A stretch of DNA of 64,000 bases from CAVQBC01 sp963710665 (lineage in GTDB: Bacteria > Actinomycetota > Thermoleophilia > Solirubrobacterales > Solirubrobacteraceae). This document shows positions 1 through 6,518 of the stretch, one piece after another; positions within the stretch are counted from its first letter, which is position 1, and every line of letters begins with the position of its first letter. The stretch covers positions 1 through 64,000 of the forward strand of contig CAVQBC010000001.1 in assembly GCA_963710665.1 (NCBI GenBank), in the 5' to 3' direction. The notes below the pieces were generated by a model that worked only from the letters and a program-made list of their open reading frames with translations, had not been told where the DNA came from and searched no databases. The translations under genes were made by a program, and so were the position numbers.

Positions 1-238
1 TCAACGCTCCTGCATTCCCCTGCACCCCTGTGCCCTGCTGCAGAGCCGAAGCGCAGTGCACAGCGGTGCGGGAGCGTGCAGCTGATGTTCCCCGTGTGTT
101 CCCCGTGTGCGCGGAATGGCTCAACTGGGCCGCCGGGCTACTTGCTTCCCGGCGCGGGCGCCCGGCTTGCGGCCCGATCGTCGTGGTGAGAGGGTGCTTG
201 CAACGTAGGGAGGGCGCCGCGAAAGGAGCATCAGAGCG
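1..238. other. Left-edge region, possible recombinase tail remnant
   Basis: No complete gene is visible here. Around 79-113 an 11-bp unit (GTTCCCCGTGT) is repeated in tandem. The stretch resembles, in bases and in the translated string ADVPRVFP, the tail of the recombinase pseudogene near 2116-2148 (ADVPRAFP). It may be the 3' end of a second, otherwise lost integrase copy. The likeness is short and could be chance. A ribosome binding site (AAAGGAG, 222-228) at the right end belongs to the next gene. Confidence 0.3.
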
Positions 239-664
239 ATGCCCACCTACATATCGTTGGTCAAATGGACCGAGCAAGGGATTCGAGATTTGAAGGAGAG
301 CCTGGCTCGGGCTGACTCGACGGCCGACCTCGCCGAGAGCGTGGGCGGCAAACTCGTCCAGCTCTATTGGACTGTTGGCCCGTACGACATCGTTGCCATC
401 TTCGAGGCGCCAGACGACGAGACCGCGGCCGCGATGCAACTGACGGTCGGCTCGCGCGGGGCCGTGCGGACGACGACGCTGCGCGCATTCGAGCGCGAAA
501 GTCGAGAGAATCATCGCGAAGGTCACGTGACCGCATCGCAGGCAGTTTTCGCTTGCACGCGGGCGCTTTTTGAGCGTCGCACCGGACGCGACAGGGGAGC
601 GCGCCGCGGAAGAACGTTGCGTGAGCAACATCGCGCGAGCATGGAATCGGGCGATGGCGCTTAG
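239..664 (+). CDS. GYD-domain protein with frameshifted C-terminus
   Basis: Residues 1-86 match the small GYD family: start MPTYISLVKWTEQG, the central GPYDIVAIFEAPDDE, and RTTTLRAF near the end. GYD proteins are usually 90-100 residues and have no established reaction. A good Shine-Dalgarno (AAAGGAG, 222-228) supports the ATG. After RAFERE the present frame runs on for about 50 low-complexity residues to 664. Removing one A from the AAA at 498-500 gives the expected family ending (VERIIAKVT) and a stop at 528-530. The gene therefore carries a +1 insertion, either real or a sequencing error. The long tail in the present frame is not part of the family. Confidence 0.75.
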   Translation: MPTYISLVKWTEQGIRDLKESLARADSTADLAESVGGKLVQLYWTVGPYDIVAIFEAPDDETAAAMQLTVGSRGAVRTTTLRAFERESRENHREGHVTASQAVFACTRALFERRTGRDRGARRGRTLREQHRASMESGDGA

Positions 665-706
665 CTTCCAAGCAATACGGCGTCAGCCGCACCCGGGGCG
701 CGGCGG

Positions 707-1183
707 CTACTTGACGGTCAGCGATCCGTACATCCCGCCCTCGTAGTGGCCGGGCAGCGCGCAGACCATCGCGTACTTGCCCGGCACGAGCTTGAACGTC
801 GCCTTCTTAGTCGAGCCCGGCTCCACGTCGGCGATCTCGCCGACGCTGGTGCTCTCGTCGACCTCGTCGCCCTTCTTCGGGAGGTTCGCCGGGTCGGCGT
901 CGGTCTTGAGCAGCACCAGCTCGTGGACGACCTGGCCGTCATTCGGGGCGGTGATCGTGACCTTCCCCGCCTTCGCGACGGCGTCGTCCGGGTCGAAGGC
1001 GTACTCGGTCATGCGGATCGTCAGCGCATGGCTGGCGGCGGGCTGTGCGGTCGTGGTCTGCGTCGCGGTCGCCGAAGGCGTCGCGGCCTGCCCGCCGTCG
1101 CCGTTGTCGTCGCCACCGCAGCCGACGGCGAAGGGCGCGACGAGGATGACGATCGCGACGAGGGAAAGGCTCTTGATGCGCAT
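707..1183 (-). CDS. Cupredoxin-like copper-binding lipoprotein
   Basis: The protein starts with a lipoprotein signal (MRIKSLSLVAIVILVAPF followed by the lipobox AVGC), then a low-complexity Ala/Thr linker of about 30 residues, then a single cupredoxin domain. Probable copper ligands are the His in VVHEL and the Cys, His and Met of MVCALPGHYEGGM, the pattern of type 1 copper sites. It is likely an outer-face electron carrier or copper-holding protein. The ATG at 1183 is chosen because AGAGGAG lies just upstream; an in-frame ATG at 1234 would add 17 residues before the signal peptide. The gene is alone, convergent with the GYD gene. Confidence 0.85.
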   Translation of the reverse strand: MRIKSLSLVAIVILVAPFAVGCGGDDNGDGGQAATPSATATQTTTAQPAASHALTIRMTEYAFDPDDAVAKAGKVTITAPNDGQVVHELVLLKTDADPANLPKKGDEVDESTSVGEIADVEPGSTKKATFKLVPGKYAMVCALPGHYEGGMYGSLTVK

Positions 1184-1398
1184 CAGATCTCCTCTTTGTC
1201 TAGGGAGTCTCACTTCGAGGGCGTGCGCCCGCATCGGTGGCGAGCACGGCTCTTTAGTGGCGAACTACGTCCCACGCCCTCTCCACATCAAGAGGCAGTG
1301 GCCGCCAGACTCGACGCTGCGCCGCGTGCCTCCGGGTGTGATCGACCTATCAAGCACCCGAGCGGCACTCCTGTTTCGCCCGGAAGCACCGCCCGTCG

Positions 1399-2178
1399 AT
1401 GATCGCGGATCAGCGCGAAAGACCGCCGGGCTCGCCGGACGTCCCGGTCTCGGTGCGACCTCGATCACGATGCTGTCGGGGATCCTCCAGGTCGCCGTCG
1501 AGCACGGCGAGCTGGCCGCCAACCCGGCGCGCGGTGGCGCAAGGTGAGCGTGCAGCGGACCGACGAGATTCGCCCGCTGGCCCCCGTCGAGCTGGAGGCC
1601 CTGATCGCCTCCCTGGACGGCCGCGAGCGGGTGATCGCGCTGCTCGGCGGGCACCTCGGGCTGCGCCCGATCGAGCTGCTGCTCGCGCAGTGGGGCGACC
1701 TCGGCGACGACACCCTGACGGTCGGCCGCAACCGCACCAAGAAGACCGCCGCGCGGACGCGCACGATCAAGGTCCCGGGGCCACGATGGCCGAGCTGAAG
1801 CGCTGGCGCCTGCGGTGCGGGCGCCCGGCCGACCACGAGCCGATCATCGGCGAGATGACGTCCTACAACCTCAAGGCGATTGGCGCCCGCAAGCTCGGAC
1901 CGGCGCCCGCCGCGCTCGGGCTCGCCGGCGTGACCGTCTACACGCTGCGCCACAGCCACGCCTCGGCGCTGCACTACGCGGGGTGGACGGTGCCCGCCGC
2001 GGCGCGCAGGCTGGGGCACGGCCCCGCCCTGCACGTGACCCACTACGCGCACGTGATCGACGCCCTGGAGGGCCAGCCGCACCACGCCGACCTCGACGCC
2101 CTGATCGCGGCCGCTCGGGCTGACGTTCCCCGTGCGTTCCCCGCGCTCGGTGAGCAGCGCCTGGATTTGGCTCTGTAG
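1399..2178 (+). pseudogene. Tyrosine recombinase (phage-type integrase) pseudogene
   Basis: Three consecutive reading frames together spell a site-specific tyrosine recombinase. About 1400-1530 gives the end of the core-binding domain (GATSITMLSGILQVAVEHGELAANPAR is split across here). About 1535-1778 gives the start of the catalytic domain with the first Arg in GLRPIELLLAQW. About 1780-2178 gives TLRHSHASALHYAG and LGHGPALHVTHYAHV, the last Tyr being the nucleophile. Shifts lie near 1525-1535 and in the G-run at about 1776-1780, where one added base restores VPGATMAELKRW. The N-terminal DNA-binding part is missing, and a Tyr stands where box II normally has His. The gene is dead or badly misread. 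It touches the broken end of the sigma gene on the other strand. Confidence 0.8.
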
Positions 2179-2793
2179 GCGGGCTCGCGGGATCCCGTCG
2201 CCCTCATTGAACATCAGGTACAGCACGTGCAGGACCACGCGCAGCCTCTCGGTGCGCTCGGCGTCGGCGGGACTCTCGAACCGGGCGCCGGCGGCCTTGA
2301 TCCGCTGCTTCGCGCGGCTGATGCGCTGCGCCATCGTCGCCTCGGGCACGAGGAACGCGTGCGCGATCTCGGCCGTGGTGAGCCCGCCGACGGCGCGGAG
2401 CGTGAGCGCGAGCTGCGAGGCCGGCGACAGCGCCGGGTGGCAGCACAGCAGCAGGAGCGTCAGCGTGTCGTCCTCCTCCGCCGGCGACTCGTCGCCGGGC
2501 GCGGGCGCGGCGGCCGCGTCCTCCGGCGCGAGCGTCGCGGCCGCGTCCTCGCGGCGCCGGCGGGCCGCGTCGCTGCGCACCGCGTCCGCCAGGCGACGGG
2601 ACGCGACCGTGATCAACCAGCCGCGCGGGCTCTCGGGAACGCCCTCGGCACGCCACTGGACCGCGGCGGCCAGCAGGGCCTCCTGGACGGCGTCCTCGCA
2701 GGCGTCGAATCGCCCGTGGCGGCGGATGAGCACGCCGAGCACCTGCGGCGCGAGGCCGCGCAGCAGGTCCTCGACGCCGGTCCCGGTGGTCAC
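1465..2793 (-). CDS. ECF42-type sigma factor, C-terminal extension lost
   Basis: Residues 1-198 are an extracytoplasmic-function sigma factor. Region 2 contains DACEDAVQEALLAAA and GWLITVASRRLADAVRS; region 4 contains LCCHPALSPASQLALTLRAVGGLTTAEIA split over the helix-turn-helix and a second helix AQRISRAKQRIKAAG. It matches the ECF42 group, whose members pair with DGPF/YciI proteins. The family continues after the motif LYLMFNEG with a long TPR-like extension that is needed for function in studied members. Here homology stops right after NEG (Gly codon 2200-2202). The remaining 240-odd codons to 1465 are only antisense to the recombinase pseudogene. The GTG start overlaps the upstream yciI stop by 4 bp, so the two are translationally coupled. 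It is probably non-functional. Confidence 0.8.
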   Translation of the reverse strand: MTTGTGVEDLLRGLAPQVLGVLIRRHGRFDACEDAVQEALLAAAVQWRAEGVPESPRGWLITVASRRLADAVRSDAARRRREDAAATLAPEDAAAAPAPGDESPAEEDDTLTLLLLCCHPALSPASQLALTLRAVGGLTTAEIAHAFLVPEATMAQRISRAKQRIKAAGARFESPADAERTERLRVVLHVLYLMFNEGDGIPRARLQSQIQALLTERGERTGNVSPSGRDQGVEVGVVRLALQGVDHVRVVGHVQGGAVPQPARRGGHRPPRVVQRRGVAVAQRVDGHAGEPERGGRRSELAGANRLEVVGRHLADDRLVVGRAPAPQAPALQLGHRGPGTLIVRVRAAVFLVRLRPTVRVSSPRSPHCASSSSIGRSPRCPPSSAITRSRPSREAIRASSSTGASGRISSVRCTLTLRHRAPGWRPARRARRRPGGSPTAS

Positions 2794-3152
2794 ATCTCCT
2801 GCCCGGCCTCGTGCATGACGGCCCGCACCTCGATCGCCCAGAGGCGCGACGCAGGATCCCTGGCGGCGATCTCGGCGGCCCGGTCGATGCTCTCGCAGTC
2901 GACCACGTAGTAGCCGGCCAGCTGCTCCTTGGCCTCGGCGAACGGTCCGTCGGTGGTGACCGGGACGCCGTTCCGGACCCGCACCGTCCTCCCGCTCGGC
3001 GCGTCGGCCAGCCCAGAGCCGCCGATGAGCTCGCCCGACGCGGTGAGCTCCTCGCTGAACGCGTCGAACTCGGCCCTCAGCGCGTTGCGTTCCTCCTCGG
3101 GCAGCGCGTCGAACGCGCCGGGCGCCTGGTAGACGAGCAGTACGTACTTCAT
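2790..3152 (-). CDS. YciI-like DGPF-domain protein
   Basis: This 120-residue protein begins MKYVLLVYQAPGAF and has the family signature TDGPFAEAKEQLAGYYVVDC. DGPF proteins are small ferredoxin-like-fold proteins of unknown activity that are typical partners and targets of ECF42 sigma factors. The start is fixed by GGAAGGAG 8 nt upstream of the ATG at 3152. Its frame is also open upstream, so the truncated secreted-protein gene reads straight into it. The stop overlaps the GTG of the sigma gene by 4 bp. A promoter with the ECF42-type motif lies just upstream. Confidence 0.85.
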   Translation of the reverse strand: MKYVLLVYQAPGAFDALPEEERNALRAEFDAFSEELTASGELIGGSGLADAPSGRTVRVRNGVPVTTDGPFAEAKEQLAGYYVVDCESIDRAAEIAARDPASRLWAIEVRAVMHEAGQEM

Positions 3153-4964
3153 GTCCTTCGCTCCTTCCGGTGGCGGCGACTCATCGATGAGTCGGAGCCG
3201 CCACCGCGGTCTCGACATGTGACCGGCAGAACCGTTGCGCGGCGAGATGTCGAGACGCGGCCATCGGCTCCGACCCCCCATAAGAGCCACAACCGGGAGA
3301 TGGACACCATGGGACCCGAAACCACCACTCCGAGCGGTCCGCGTGGACGTGGTGCGGGTGAACCGGTAGCGGAGGGCGAAGCGGCCGCCGCGGCCGGCGC
3401 GGGCGGTGTCGAAGGTCTGCCACTTGCGGCCTACCTTGGCCTGCATCTCGATCACCTTGCGCGACCCGGCCGGGGCGCCGAGCAGGGTGCCGCGGAAGGT
3501 GATGGCGCTGCGGTTGCGGACCGACCGCTTGCTGACTCCGAGCTTGGCCGCCGCGGTGACCTGGAGGTCGACGTCGCTCGTCTGGGCGTAGTCGACGCTC
3601 TCGAGGAACGCGCGGTAGGCGAAGCGGATGCGGCGGGACGGACCGATCGGCGCCTCGTAGGTGAACGCGCCGCGCGAGTCGGTGACGACCTCGCCGACCT
3701 TGGTCATCGGGCTGCCGGGCGTCTGGATCTGGCGGAGCACGTCGAGCTTGGCGCCGGCGACCGCGCGGCCGTTCGGGCCGACGAGGCGACCCGTGATCGG
3801 GACGACGCGGCCGTAGCGGGCCTTGATGCGGCGGCCCTTGTTCGTGACGAACTGGGCCTGGAGGGCGGCGGAGGCCGAGGCGTTGAGGCCGTTGGCGTGC
3901 ACCACGGAGCCCGACGCTCCGGCGGAACCGGAAGCGCCCGGGGCGCCCGGCGCGCCGTCGACCCCGTTGCCGCCCGCCGGGCCGACGCCGTTGCCCGCCG
4001 GGGGAACGCCGGGCGTGGGGTTGGCGACCTGGATCGTCATCGGCGTCGTCGTGGCCTTCCGGTTGCCGGCGGCGTCGGTGGCCCGGAGCGCGAGCGAGTG
4101 CTGGCCGTTGGCGATCGTCGTCGTGTTGACGTCGAGCGCGTCGGCCTGGTTGGGCTCGCAGGCCTGCCAGGTCTCGAAGGCGCAGCTCGCGGTGGTGGTG
4201 TAGTCGCGGGTCGCGACCACCCTGTCGTCGATGAGGACCTCCACCTTCGCGACACCGGAGTCGGCGTCGGTGGCCGTGAAGTAGACGCGCTCGGTGCCCG
4301 AGTGGATCGTGTTGCTGACGAGGCTTCCGCCGTCGTTGGTGATCGTCGGCAGGGCGGACTCCGAGAGCAGCAGCTCGACGCCGGTGAGGCCGAAGCCGGC
4401 GCTTCCGGCGCAGGGCTGCGCGCCCGTCCCCGCGAGCCAGTTGTGGCAGCTGAGGAAGACCTCGAGCCTGCGCGCGCCGTCACCGAGGTCGTAGCTCAGA
4501 GGCGTACCGGTGAAGTCGACTCCTGTGAGCGGCGGCACGTCGTTGAAGTCCCACCTCAGCGGCTCGTCGTCGGACATCACGGTGAACGACGACCGGTTGC
4601 CCGCCGGTCCGAGCTGCGCCGAGCCCCAGGCCGTGAGCTGCTCCATCGCGATACCGGCCGGAGCGTCGGCTCGATAGCCGACCCGCGACGCGTACGCAAA
4701 GGAGGCGCCGCTGGTCTGGGTGCCGAAACGACCCGTCGTCTTGCAGTTGTCGGTCGGCTGGCCCGCCCAGTCCACGGCGTAGGGCTGGAACGGGGCGGCG
4801 GTATGGGCCGTCTTGCCCGGCGGCTTGCAGGCCCAGATCGTGTAGGTGCCGGCGTGGGCGGGCGGCGCGCCGCCGAGCGCGGTGGCGAGCCCGGCGAGGC
4901 CGATCGCGGCGAAGCAGGTCAGCGCACGTCGGCGGGTTGAGGTTGGAGGGGTGCTGCCAGACAT
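2790..4964 (-). CDS. Secreted Ig-like/collagen-like protein, 3' end lost
   Basis: The gene starts at 4964 with a signal peptide (RRRALTCFAAIGLAGLATAL, then PPAHA) and the mature start GTYTIWACKPPGK, an N-terminal domain common in secreted Thermoleophilia proteins. An Ig-like segment follows (SGVAKVEVLIDDRVVATRDY to NGQHSLALRATDAAGNRK), then a Gly/Pro-rich collagen-like stretch near residues 320-355. Two carboxypeptidase-regulatory-like beta domains end at about RYRFTRTTSTRT. Homology breaks near 3335. The frame then passes through about 60 unrelated codons and into the yciI gene, so as it stands it encodes a 724-residue read-through. A complete relative would end some 30-40 residues after the break. 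The role is unknown, likely surface or matrix. Confidence 0.65.
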   Translation of the reverse strand: MSGSTPPTSTRRRALTCFAAIGLAGLATALGGAPPAHAGTYTIWACKPPGKTAHTAAPFQPYAVDWAGQPTDNCKTTGRFGTQTSGASFAYASRVGYRADAPAGIAMEQLTAWGSAQLGPAGNRSSFTVMSDDEPLRWDFNDVPPLTGVDFTGTPLSYDLGDGARRLEVFLSCHNWLAGTGAQPCAGSAGFGLTGVELLLSESALPTITNDGGSLVSNTIHSGTERVYFTATDADSGVAKVEVLIDDRVVATRDYTTTASCAFETWQACEPNQADALDVNTTTIANGQHSLALRATDAAGNRKATTTPMTIQVANPTPGVPPAGNGVGPAGGNGVDGAPGAPGASGSAGASGSVVHANGLNASASAALQAQFVTNKGRRIKARYGRVVPITGRLVGPNGRAVAGAKLDVLRQIQTPGSPMTKVGEVVTDSRGAFTYEAPIGPSRRIRFAYRAFLESVDYAQTSDVDLQVTAAAKLGVSKRSVRNRSAITFRGTLLGAPAGSRKVIEMQAKVGRKWQTFDTARAGRGGRFALRYRFTRTTSTRTARSGGFGSHGVHLPVVALMGGRSRWPRLDISPRNGSAGHMSRPRWRLRLIDESPPPEGAKDMKYVLLVYQAPGAFDALPEEERNALRAEFDAFSEELTASGELIGGSGLADAPSGRTVRVRNGVPVTTDGPFAEAKEQLAGYYVVDCESIDRAAEIAARDPASRLWAIEVRAVMHEAGQEM
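3178..3193. promoter_or_regulatory. 16-bp perfect palindrome over the yciI -10
   Basis: GACTCATC/GATGAGTC is a perfect inverted repeat, extendable by one base on each side. Flanking arms GGTGGCGG (3169-3176) and CCGCCACC (3198-3205) add an outer stem. It overlaps the proposed -10 of the yciI-sigma promoter and the 5' leader. It could be an operator or an RNA hairpin just upstream of the Shine-Dalgarno. Confidence 0.5.
3189..3217 (-). promoter_or_regulatory. ECF42-type promoter for yciI-sigma
   Basis: On the minus strand, TGTCGA (3217-3212) is followed after exactly 17 nt by CGACTC (3194-3189). As far as I recall, this is the motif described for ECF42-dependent promoters (TGTCGA at -35, CGA(T/C) at -10). 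It lies about 37 nt upstream of the yciI ATG, which fits an autoregulated DGPF-sigma operon. Confidence 0.7.
3249..3277 (+). promoter_or_regulatory. Second, divergent ECF42-type promoter
   Basis: On the plus strand, TGTCGA (3249-3254), 17 nt, then CGACCC (3272-3277). The element and its spacer closely mirror the minus-strand promoter, so the two form an inverted pair with 31 nt between their -35 boxes. It reads toward an ATG at 3309 that is preceded by GGGAG at 3295-3299. Confidence 0.6.
3309..3335 (+). pseudogene. 5' stub of a severed ECF42-target gene
   Basis: After the plus-strand ECF42-like promoter and a Shine-Dalgarno (GGGAG, 9 nt spacing), an ATG opens MGPETTTPS. At about 3335 the sequence becomes the antisense of the secreted-protein gene. 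Only the first nine or so codons of the original gene seem to remain, too few to identify the product. The frame stays open but encodes shadow sequence. Confidence 0.4.
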
Positions 4965-5039
4965 CGTGTCTTCGTGTCCTTCCGTGGATTCGTTGTTCGG
5001 CGGCCGCGACTGGGCGGCTGCCGTTGTCGACCCGATGTC

Positions 5040-5059
5040 GGAGGCAATCCATTGCCTCC
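5040..5059. promoter_or_regulatory. 9-bp perfect inverted repeat, possible operator
   Basis: GGAGGCAAT and ATTGCCTCC are perfect inverted arms separated by CC. The site lies about 75-95 bp upstream of the secreted-protein start (4964, minus strand), inside a 310-bp gene-free stretch (4965-5274) in which I see nothing else. It may bind a dimeric regulator. Confidence 0.4.
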
Positions 5060-5274
5060 CCCCGGCGAATCTTCGACGAGCTCCGCTCAGTCGGAAGCGG
5101 GCTTTCCAGCGGTCGGCGGGCGCCCCTTACGGTTGAGTGTCGCGGCGCCAGTTAGTCAGACCACAAACTGGTACACGAAGAAAATTCCGCATATAGCGAG
5201 TTTTGCCGTTCCGGCGGGCCGCGCACTCCGATCTGGCAGCCGATGAGTCGGCCGCTAGCGCCGGTTCTGCACCC

Positions 5275-5533
5275 TCACTCCGGCGTACGTATGTCCAGTC
5301 CCCCGACCCGGTCGAAGTGCCGCCGGTTGCGTGTCATCAGCGGGAGCCGATGGAGGAGCGAAGTCGCGGCGATCGCGGCGATCGGCAGCTGGACCATGGG
5401 CGCACGGAGCGCTGGCCGAGCATCGGCGCCGGCGAACAGCTCGCACCCGGGAGATCGCCCTGGCAAGTCGGTAGCAGCCCCGAAGGTGGTCGGTCTGGAC
5501 GTCGGCGTCGACCAGGACGTCAGCCGTAGCCAC
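5275..5533 (-). pseudogene. VapC-type PIN toxin, internally deleted
   Basis: A GTG at 5533, inside the antitoxin 3' end, opens ATADVLVDADVQTDHLRG, the usual VapC beginning with the first acidic residue. About 27 codons later homology jumps to another frame: ELFAGADARPALRAP, then QLPIAAIAATSLLHRLPLMTRNRRHF and GLDIRTPE at the end. The ~88 remaining codons compare with 125-140 in intact PIN toxins. The middle, with most of the catalytic acidic residues, is gone, and the halves are out of frame. It cannot be an active RNase. Confidence 0.7.
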
Positions 5534-5750
5534 GATCCCACTCGTCCCGACATGGCGCGTCGAGGTCCGGCATCGACGCGAAGCTCTCACGCAGCACGGC
5601 CTCCAGGTCCGGGGGAGCCTCGGCCACGTAGGCGTCGACGGCGTCGCGGACGACCTGGGCGAGCGTCTTGCCCTCGCGCTCCGCGCGGGCGCCGAGCCGA
5701 CGTAGCTGCTCTTCGGTGAAGCAGATCTTGGGGTTCGCGTCGCAGGGCAT
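5520..5750 (-). CDS. Ribbon-helix-helix antitoxin of a VapBC-like pair
   Basis: This 76-residue protein has a CopG/RHH-like core (PKICFTEEQLRRLGARAEREG, then TLAQVVRDAVDAYVAEA) and an acidic C-terminal tail (LEAVLRESFASMPDLD) of the kind that wraps the toxin. It overlaps the toxin remnant by 14 bp, as in a working vapBC operon. Since the toxin is broken, the antitoxin is an orphan here. No clear Shine-Dalgarno is seen before the ATG. Confidence 0.75.
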   Translation of the reverse strand: MPCDANPKICFTEEQLRRLGARAEREGKTLAQVVRDAVDAYVAEAPPDLEAVLRESFASMPDLDAPCRDEWDRGYG

Positions 5751-5753
5751 CGC

Positions 5754-5945
5754 GTGGGGCGGTCCGGGTACTACAACATCGTGCCCGACGACCCGCCGAT
5801 CTGCCCCTCCTGCGGCCAGCCCGGGACCCGGGGGCTCGACGGCGATGGCCGGTGGGAGTGCGACAACGAGGCGTGCCCCGAGTTCGGGCAGCGCCTTCAG
5901 GCGGGCGAGGCGCCGCCGCCCGAGGAGCCGGGACCCGGGCGCTGA
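5754..5945 (+). CDS. Small zinc-ribbon-like protein
   Basis: The 63-residue product contains two Cys pairs, ICPSCGQPG near residue 17 and ECDNEACPEFG near residue 36, typical of a one-domain zinc ribbon. A Pro/Glu-rich tail follows. It starts with GTG directly next to, and divergent from, the antitoxin start, and ends 33 nt before RNase HI. No family name can be given. The reading frame is also open upstream, so the exact start is uncertain. Confidence 0.55.
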   Translation: MGRSGYYNIVPDDPPICPSCGQPGTRGLDGDGRWECDNEACPEFGQRLQAGEAPPPEEPGPGR

Positions 5946-5964
5946 GCGCGTCCTGCCCGGCCCC

Positions 5965-5970
5965 TACCAT
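5965..5970 (+). promoter_or_regulatory. -10 box (TACCAT) of rnhA
   Basis: TACCAT lies 8 nt before the GTG of the RNase HI gene, with no Shine-Dalgarno between. This is one of several places in the window where a -10-like hexamer sits directly before a start codon, suggesting a leaderless mRNA. Confidence 0.4.
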
Positions 5971-5978
5971 CACACGCC

Positions 5979-6506
5979 GTGTCCACCCGTCCCCGAAGCC
6001 GTCGCCGCACGGCACGCGTCCGCGAGACGCCCGTCGAGGCCCGCAACGGCGAGGCGTTGCTGTGGACCGACGGCGCCTGCCGCGGCAACCCCGGTCCCGG
6101 CGGCTGGGCCGCGATCGTCGTTCCGCCGCACGGTGAGGAGCGGCTCGAGCTCTCCGGCGGCGACGCCCAGACCACGAACAACCGCATGGAGTACACGGCG
6201 GCGCTCGAAGGCCTGCGCGCGCTACCCGCCGGGAGCTCGGTGTGCATCGTCACGGACTCGACGCTGCTCCTGAACTCCATGACCAAGTGGATCGCCGGCT
6301 GGAAGCGCAAGGGCTGGAAGACGGCGGCCGGGGAACCGGTCAAGAACCAGGACCTCGTCGAGGCGCTCGAGGCCGAGATCGGCCGGCACGCCGCGGTGCG
6401 GTGGCACTGGGTCCGCGGCCACGAGACGGGCGCCGAGCATGCGCACAAGGCGCTCAACGACCGGGCCGACCGGCTCGCGGTCGCGGCGTCGCACGCCGTC
6501 GGCTGA
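5979..6506 (+). CDS. rnhA: Ribonuclease HI
   Basis: It cleaves the RNA strand of RNA-DNA hybrids. The four acidic catalytic residues are visible: Asp31 in LLWTDGACRGNPGPGG, Glu71 in NNRMEYTAALEGL, Asp93 in CIVTDSTLLLNSM, and Asp164 in the C-terminal NDRADRLA. His148 in WVRGHETG matches the catalytic-loop His. The basic handle (WKRKGWKTAAGEPVKNQDL) is present. The length of 175 residues includes a basic N-terminal extension of about 25 residues. The GTG start lacks a Shine-Dalgarno but follows a -10-like box. It is convergent with the GH13 gene. Confidence 0.93.
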   Translation: MSTRPRSRRRTARVRETPVEARNGEALLWTDGACRGNPGPGGWAAIVVPPHGEERLELSGGDAQTTNNRMEYTAALEGLRALPAGSSVCIVTDSTLLLNSMTKWIAGWKRKGWKTAAGEPVKNQDLVEALEAEIGRHAAVRWHWVRGHETGAEHAHKALNDRADRLAVAASHAVG

Positions 6507-6518
6507 GGGTCCGCCGAT

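Noticed and set aside
2811..4940. 709-codon plus-strand open frame
   Set aside because: It is antisense to yciI and the secreted-protein gene, has only the composition of a GC-rich shadow frame, and no domain.
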